From Alphaproteobacteria bacterium (GTDB lineage: Bacteria > Pseudomonadota > Alphaproteobacteria > ATCC43930 > CGMCC-115725): a stretch of DNA of 8,970 bases. The notes under the pieces are model-generated. The model was not told the origin of the DNA, ran no database searches, and saw nothing but the letters and a program-made list of their open reading frames with translations. The stretch is from contig JAFAWI010000577.1 of assembly GCA_019241915.1 (NCBI GenBank), positions 1 through 8,970 of the forward strand. The letters are read 5' to 3'. A program made the translations under genes and the position numbers. Of this stretch, positions 6,065-8,970 are shown one piece after another; positions within the stretch are counted from its first letter, which is position 1, and each line of letters begins with the position of its first letter.

Positions 6065-6081
6065 TCCGCTCGCAACGATAG
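5993..6081. repeat. Dispersed palindromic repeat of the GTCATTGCGAGGA...CGAAGC-ATCC type in the tkt-gap spacer
   Basis: The left arm (5993-6025) begins GTCATTGCGAGGA and ends GACGAAGCGATCC. The right arm (6053-6081) begins GGATTACTTCGCTC and ends GCTCGCAACGATAG. The right arm's reverse complement aligns with the left arm with a few mismatches and a small length difference, leaving a loop of about 27 bases. From memory, near-identical palindromes are scattered between genes in many alphaproteobacterial genomes and give spurious peptides such as CHCEExxDEAI. This copy is degenerate. It would form a long hairpin in a tkt-gap transcript. Confidence 0.75.
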
Positions 6082-6085
6082 CTGA

Positions 6086-6111
6086 GTAAGGCGCCATTGG
6101 GGGTAAGGCGC
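6086..6111 (+). repeat. Short direct repeat GTAAGGCGC, period 17
   Basis: Two exact 9-base copies at 6086-6094 and 6103-6111. The second reaches the first base of the tkt stop codon. It is short and could be a small local duplication. Confidence 0.4.
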
Positions 6112-8183
6112 TATGCGCGGCCGGGAGAGGGCGGTTTGCTGGCGGTGTGCTGTTCGGTGAGCAGCGACCGGGCCGCGTCGGCGACCCTCTCGGGCGTGAT
6201 CTGGAAATGCGGGTAGAGCGCTTCGACCGGGGCCGACGCGCCAAAGCCGTCCATCCCGATAAAGCGCGAATTCGGACCGAGCCAGCGGTCCCAGCCGAGC
6301 CGCACCGCGGCTTCCACGCCGACCCGCGGCGCGCTCCCCAGCACCTGCGTGTGGTAATCCTCGCCCTGCCGCTCGAACAGCTCCCAGCACGGCATCGAGA
6401 CGACCGCCGCGTTGACCCTTTCCGCCGCCAGCTTTTGCGCCGCTTCGGCGGCAATCGACACCTCCGACCCCGTCGCCAGCAAGGTGACATGCCGCGGCGC
6501 CGGCGGCTCGACCAGCACATAGGCGCCCTTTGCCGAGCGGTTTTCGTCGTCCGCAGAGGTGCGCAGCAGCGGCACCCCCTGCCGGGTCAGCGCCAGTACC
6601 GACGGCGCGTGCCGGTTTTCCAGCGCCAGCCGCCAGCACTCGGCGGTCTCGATCGCGTCGGCCGGGCGAAAGACCAACAGATGCGGAATCGCGCGGAGCG
6701 CCGCGACATGCTCGACCGGCTGGTGCGTCGGCCCATCCTCGCCGAGGCCGATCGAATCGTGCGTCATCACATAGACGACCCCCAGCTCCATCAGCGCCGA
6801 CAGGCGGATCGCCGGCCGCGCGTAGTCGGTGAAGGTGAGGAATGTGCCGCCATAGGGGATCAGCCCGCCATGGGCGGCGATGCCATTCATCGCCGCGGCC
6901 ATGCCCATCTCGCGTACGCCGTAGCGGATATAGCGTCCGCCATAGGCCGGCGGCGCCACGTCCTCCATGCCCTTGGCCTTGGTGTTGTTCGACGGCGTCA
7001 GATCGGCGGAGCCGCCGACCAGCTCCGGCACCGCCGGGACGATCGCGTCGAGGACCGCGCCGGAGGCCTGCCGCGTCGCCACCTTGGCGTTCTTGGCGCG
7101 GAACTCGTCGCAGGCTTTGGCGAGTGCGTTGTCGAGCGCCGCCGGCAGCTCGTTGCGCATGCGCCGTTCGAACTCGCCGCGCTTGCCCCCGAGCTCGCCG
7201 AGCCGCGCCTCCCACTCGCGGCGCGGGCCGGCGCCGCGCGCCCCGACCTCGCGCCACCAGGCGCGCACATCGTCGGGGATCTCAAACGCCGGGTAGTCCC
7301 AGCCGAGCCGCTGGCGCGTGGCCTTGATCTCGTCGGCGCCGAGCGGGCTGCCATGCGCCGCGGCGGTGCCGGCCTTGGTCGGCGCGCCAAACGCGATGAT
7401 CGTCTTGCAGGCGATCATCGTCGGCCGGTCGTTGCCGTGCGCCCTCCTGATCGCCGCCGCGACGGCCGCGTGATCGTGGCCGTCGACCCGGTCGGTCGCC
7501 CAGCCATGCGCCGCGAACCGCGCGACCTGGTCGTCGTCGACCGCCAGGCTGGTCGGCCCGTCGATCGAGACCGCGTTGTCGTCCCACAGCACGATCAGCT
7601 TGTTGAGCTTGAGGTGCCCGGCCAGCGACAGCGCCTCATGGCTGATGCCTTCCATCAGGCAGCCGTCGCCGCAGATCGCGTAGGTGCGGTGATCGACCGC
7701 GTCGGCGCCGAATTCGGCGGCCAGCAGCCGCTCGGCGAGCGCGAGTCCGACGGCGTTGGCGATGCCTTGGCCGAGCGGCCCGGTCGTCACCTCGATCCCG
7801 CTGGCCAGACCGCGCTCGGGGTGGCCGGCGGTCTTGCTGCCGAGCTGGCGGAACCGCTTCAGCTCGTCGAGCGTCATGTCGGCGTAGCCGGTCAGGTGCA
7901 AGAGCCCATAGAGCAACATCGAGCCGTGACCCGCCGACAGCACAAAGCGGTCGCGGTCGGGCCAATACGGGTCGCTCGGGTCGAACTTCAGAAACTGCGA
8001 GAACAGCACCGTGGCGACATCGGCCATCCCCATCGGCATGCCGGGATGGCCCGATTTCGCCTGTTCGACCGCGTCCATCGCCAGCGCGCGCAGCGCGTTG
8101 GCCATGTGCCGCAGCTTGGGGTCGGCGGCGGGGGGCAGCGGGGCGGGGGAGGCGGGCGCGGCGGCCCCGACATCGGCGGTCAT
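6111..8183 (-). CDS. tkt: Transketolase
   Basis: A 690-residue thiamine-diphosphate enzyme of usual length that moves two-carbon ketol units between sugar phosphates in the pentose phosphate (or Calvin) pathway. The N-terminal pyrophosphate domain has SGHPGMPMG (44-52), AGHGSML (84-90) and the ThDP motif from GDG (172-174) to N203 in WDDNAVS. The pyrimidine domain has DLTPSN (394-399), catalytic Glu425 in YGVREMGMA, and IGLGEDGPTHQPVEH (478-492). The C-terminal domain is complete. Residues 1-25 are an Ala/Pro-rich extension before the conserved HMANALRALAMDAV. ATG 8183 is preferred to TTG 8192; neither has a strong ribosome binding site. It leads the gene string tkt-gap-DUF2090-small gene-fba-thiE, 178 bp before gap, and the thiamine gene at the far end makes its cofactor precursor. 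Confidence 0.97.
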   Translation of the reverse strand: MTADVGAAAPASPAPLPPAADPKLRHMANALRALAMDAVEQAKSGHPGMPMGMADVATVLFSQFLKFDPSDPYWPDRDRFVLSAGHGSMLLYGLLHLTGYADMTLDELKRFRQLGSKTAGHPERGLASGIEVTTGPLGQGIANAVGLALAERLLAAEFGADAVDHRTYAICGDGCLMEGISHEALSLAGHLKLNKLIVLWDDNAVSIDGPTSLAVDDDQVARFAAHGWATDRVDGHDHAAVAAAIRRAHGNDRPTMIACKTIIAFGAPTKAGTAAAHGSPLGADEIKATRQRLGWDYPAFEIPDDVRAWWREVGARGAGPRREWEARLGELGGKRGEFERRMRNELPAALDNALAKACDEFRAKNAKVATRQASGAVLDAIVPAVPELVGGSADLTPSNNTKAKGMEDVAPPAYGGRYIRYGVREMGMAAAMNGIAAHGGLIPYGGTFLTFTDYARPAIRLSALMELGVVYVMTHDSIGLGEDGPTHQPVEHVAALRAIPHLLVFRPADAIETAECWRLALENRHAPSVLALTRQGVPLLRTSADDENRSAKGAYVLVEPPAPRHVTLLATGSEVSIAAEAAQKLAAERVNAAVVSMPCWELFERQGEDYHTQVLGSAPRVGVEAAVRLGWDRWLGPNSRFIGMDGFGASAPVEALYPHFQITPERVADAARSLLTEQHTASKPPSPGRA

Positions 8184-8190
8184 GGCGGTC

Positions 8191-8218
8191 AATCTATCCC
8201 GGCTTCGTCTGACCGCAA
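8191..8218 (-). promoter_or_regulatory. Possible promoter close to the tkt start
   Basis: On the minus strand TTGCGG (8213-8218) and TAGATT (8191-8196) are 16 bases apart, with partial matches to the -35 and -10 consensus. The predicted transcription start would fall at about the ATG, giving a leaderless or nearly leaderless message. Pattern only. Confidence 0.2.
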
Positions 8219-8274
8219 ACGGCGTGGATCGCCCGCCGTTACACGCCCGCTGCTACGACACGATCGCCCCCGGG

Positions 8275-8802
8275 CTATGCCGGCCGCGTCCAGTGCACGC
8301 GGGCACGGGCCGCGAACGGCGCGCGCGCCAAATTGACGAAAGTCCCCCGCGCCGCGAACGCAATCCGCATCAGCGTCGGTTTCACCACGGCGACGGCCGC
8401 CACCGGTGCGGGCGCGAGCCGGCACGGGTTCCAGCCAAGGACTTTGATGTCGGCCCAGCCGGTGACGTGGCTGGGGCAATTCGTGTCCTTGTCGCAACTG
8501 ATGTCGAAACGACTGTCGTATTTCTTCGCCAGCCGGTCTTCGCACACGTAGAAGGTGCCGCGGATGGCGAGAAAGGTGCCGAGGCTGAGCCGCCGCGGGC
8601 AGGCAACCGCATCGGTGCGGCCGCAGATATTGGCGCCGGAGGCGGCGATGCATGGGGTATCGTCGGTCTGTCCCGGCACCGTGTTGTAACCGGTGACATA
8701 GGCGACGACGTCGCGAAAGACTGGCATGGCGCCGGCTTGGGCCGGCGTCGCGGCAGCAAGTCCAAGGGCAAGCAGAACGCTCGCGGCTAACGCAGCACGC
8801 AC
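8275..8802 (-). CDS. Secreted 3D-domain (double-psi beta-barrel) protein, cysteine-rich
   Basis: A 175-residue protein. Residues 1-23 (MRAALAASV...TPAQA, initiator GTG read as Met) form a Sec signal peptide, so it is exported. The core (about 30-122) matches the 3D domain named for its conserved aspartates: YVTGYN (35-40), DDTPCIAASG (47-56), VACPRRLSLGT (66-76) and VCEDRLAKKYDSRFDI (86-101). This fold occurs in MltA, YocH-like and RlpA-like proteins that act on or bind peptidoglycan, so a cell-wall role is inferred. Seven cysteines (51, 60, 68, 87, 103, 109, 127) suggest disulphides. After residue 130 comes an Ala/Val/Pro-rich linker and a basic tail of no known domain. GTG 8802 has GAGGGGGG 6 bases upstream and starts the signal peptide; the frame is open further to 8925 but without such support. 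It lies 91 bp upstream of tkt on the same strand. Confidence 0.82.
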   Translation of the reverse strand: MRAALAASVLLALGLAAATPAQAGAMPVFRDVVAYVTGYNTVPGQTDDTPCIAASGANICGRTDAVACPRRLSLGTFLAIRGTFYVCEDRLAKKYDSRFDISCDKDTNCPSHVTGWADIKVLGWNPCRLAPAPVAAVAVVKPTLMRIAFAARGTFVNLARAPFAARARVHWTRPA

Positions 8803-8808
8803 TATTAA

Positions 8809-8816
8809 CCCCCCTC
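8809..8816 (-). promoter_or_regulatory. Ribosome binding site deciding the GTG start of the 3D-domain gene
   Basis: GAGGGGGG on the minus strand, 6 bases before GTG 8802, and directly in front of the signal peptide. Confidence 0.55.
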
Positions 8817-8970
8817 GTGGTCGGAAAAGGAGAACGGTGGAACAGTCGAGCGGTTGTGACAGTTTGTTTCTGCTCGGTGACGGTATGTCTCGATACGTAA
8901 AATTACGGCTAATGCAAAGAGGCAATAATGGGGCAGGCCGCTGAATAGCCGCGCGGATATTGTCGCTTTA
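8817..8970. other. Upstream region of the 3D-domain gene, no gene seen
   Basis: About 150 bp with noticeably lower GC than the rest, as expected of a promoter region. It holds a small dyad, CGTAA-AA-TTACG (8896-8907), that could be an operator. On the minus strand TTGCAT (about 8912-8917) is followed 16 bases on by TATCGA, a weak promoter match. No convincing coding frame is present before the window ends. Confidence 0.3.

Noticed and set aside
5938..7257. A 439-codon open frame on the minus strand in another frame of tkt and the spacer
   Set aside because: Its composition is Arg/Ala/Gly-rich and it overlaps tkt in the same direction. Its C-terminal SLRAERSNP-like peptide is the known artefact of translating the palindromic repeat.
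6147..8336. A 729-codon open frame on the plus strand opposite tkt
   Set aside because: It is almost entirely antisense to a clear transketolase, is very rich in Arg, Gly, Ala and Val, and shows no domain. Long antisense frames of this kind are expected in GC-rich DNA.
1..8970. CRISPR array, tRNA, rRNA, transposase, integrase or defence-type gene
   Set aside because: No regularly spaced repeats, no RNA-gene signatures and no mobile or defence protein motifs were found in any frame read.

Overview
The window is GC-rich, densely coded DNA from a bacterium, most likely an alphaproteobacterium. The evidence is the protein signatures (alphaproteobacterial-style ThiE, type I GAPDH and transketolase), the gene order tkt-gap-...-fba-thiE, and a dispersed palindrome of the kind common in alphaproteobacterial genomes. 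I cannot fix the order or genus. There are no rRNA or tRNA genes, CRISPR arrays, transposases or phage genes, and no gene-free stretch reaches 300 bases.

Left part (1-1837): the 3' end of an epmA-like gene (EF-P lysyltransferase, + strand) runs in from outside the window. It converges, 7 bp apart, on a secreted PEBP/YbhB-family protein (- strand). A 116-bp divergent spacer separates that gene from a stand-alone SAM-dependent methyltransferase (+ strand). The methyltransferase converges on thiE so tightly that both genes use the same CTAG tetranucleotide for their stop codons.

Central part (1834-8183, all - strand, read right to left): tkt (transketolase), gap (GAPDH), a DUF2090 aldolase-like protein, a small unrecognised protein, fba (class I fructose-bisphosphate aldolase) and thiE (thiamine-phosphate synthase). 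From gap to thiE the spacing is short or overlapping, which suggests an operon for triose/hexose-phosphate interconversion. ThiE supplies the precursor of thiamine diphosphate, the cofactor of transketolase. In many alphaproteobacteria pgk (phosphoglycerate kinase) lies between gap and fba. Here it is absent, and its place is taken by the DUF2090 protein plus the small unknown protein. This is the most interesting feature of the window. A palindromic repeat occupies the tkt-gap spacer.

Right part (8275-8970, - strand): a gene for a small secreted, cysteine-rich protein with a 3D (double-psi beta-barrel) domain, starting at GTG, with a 168-bp upstream region that runs to the window edge.

Overall this is mostly a core-metabolism locus, not an obvious defence or mobile system. 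The points deserving attention are the pgk-less gap-fba cluster with its two poorly characterised genes, the non-standard start of the small gene, and the repeat.
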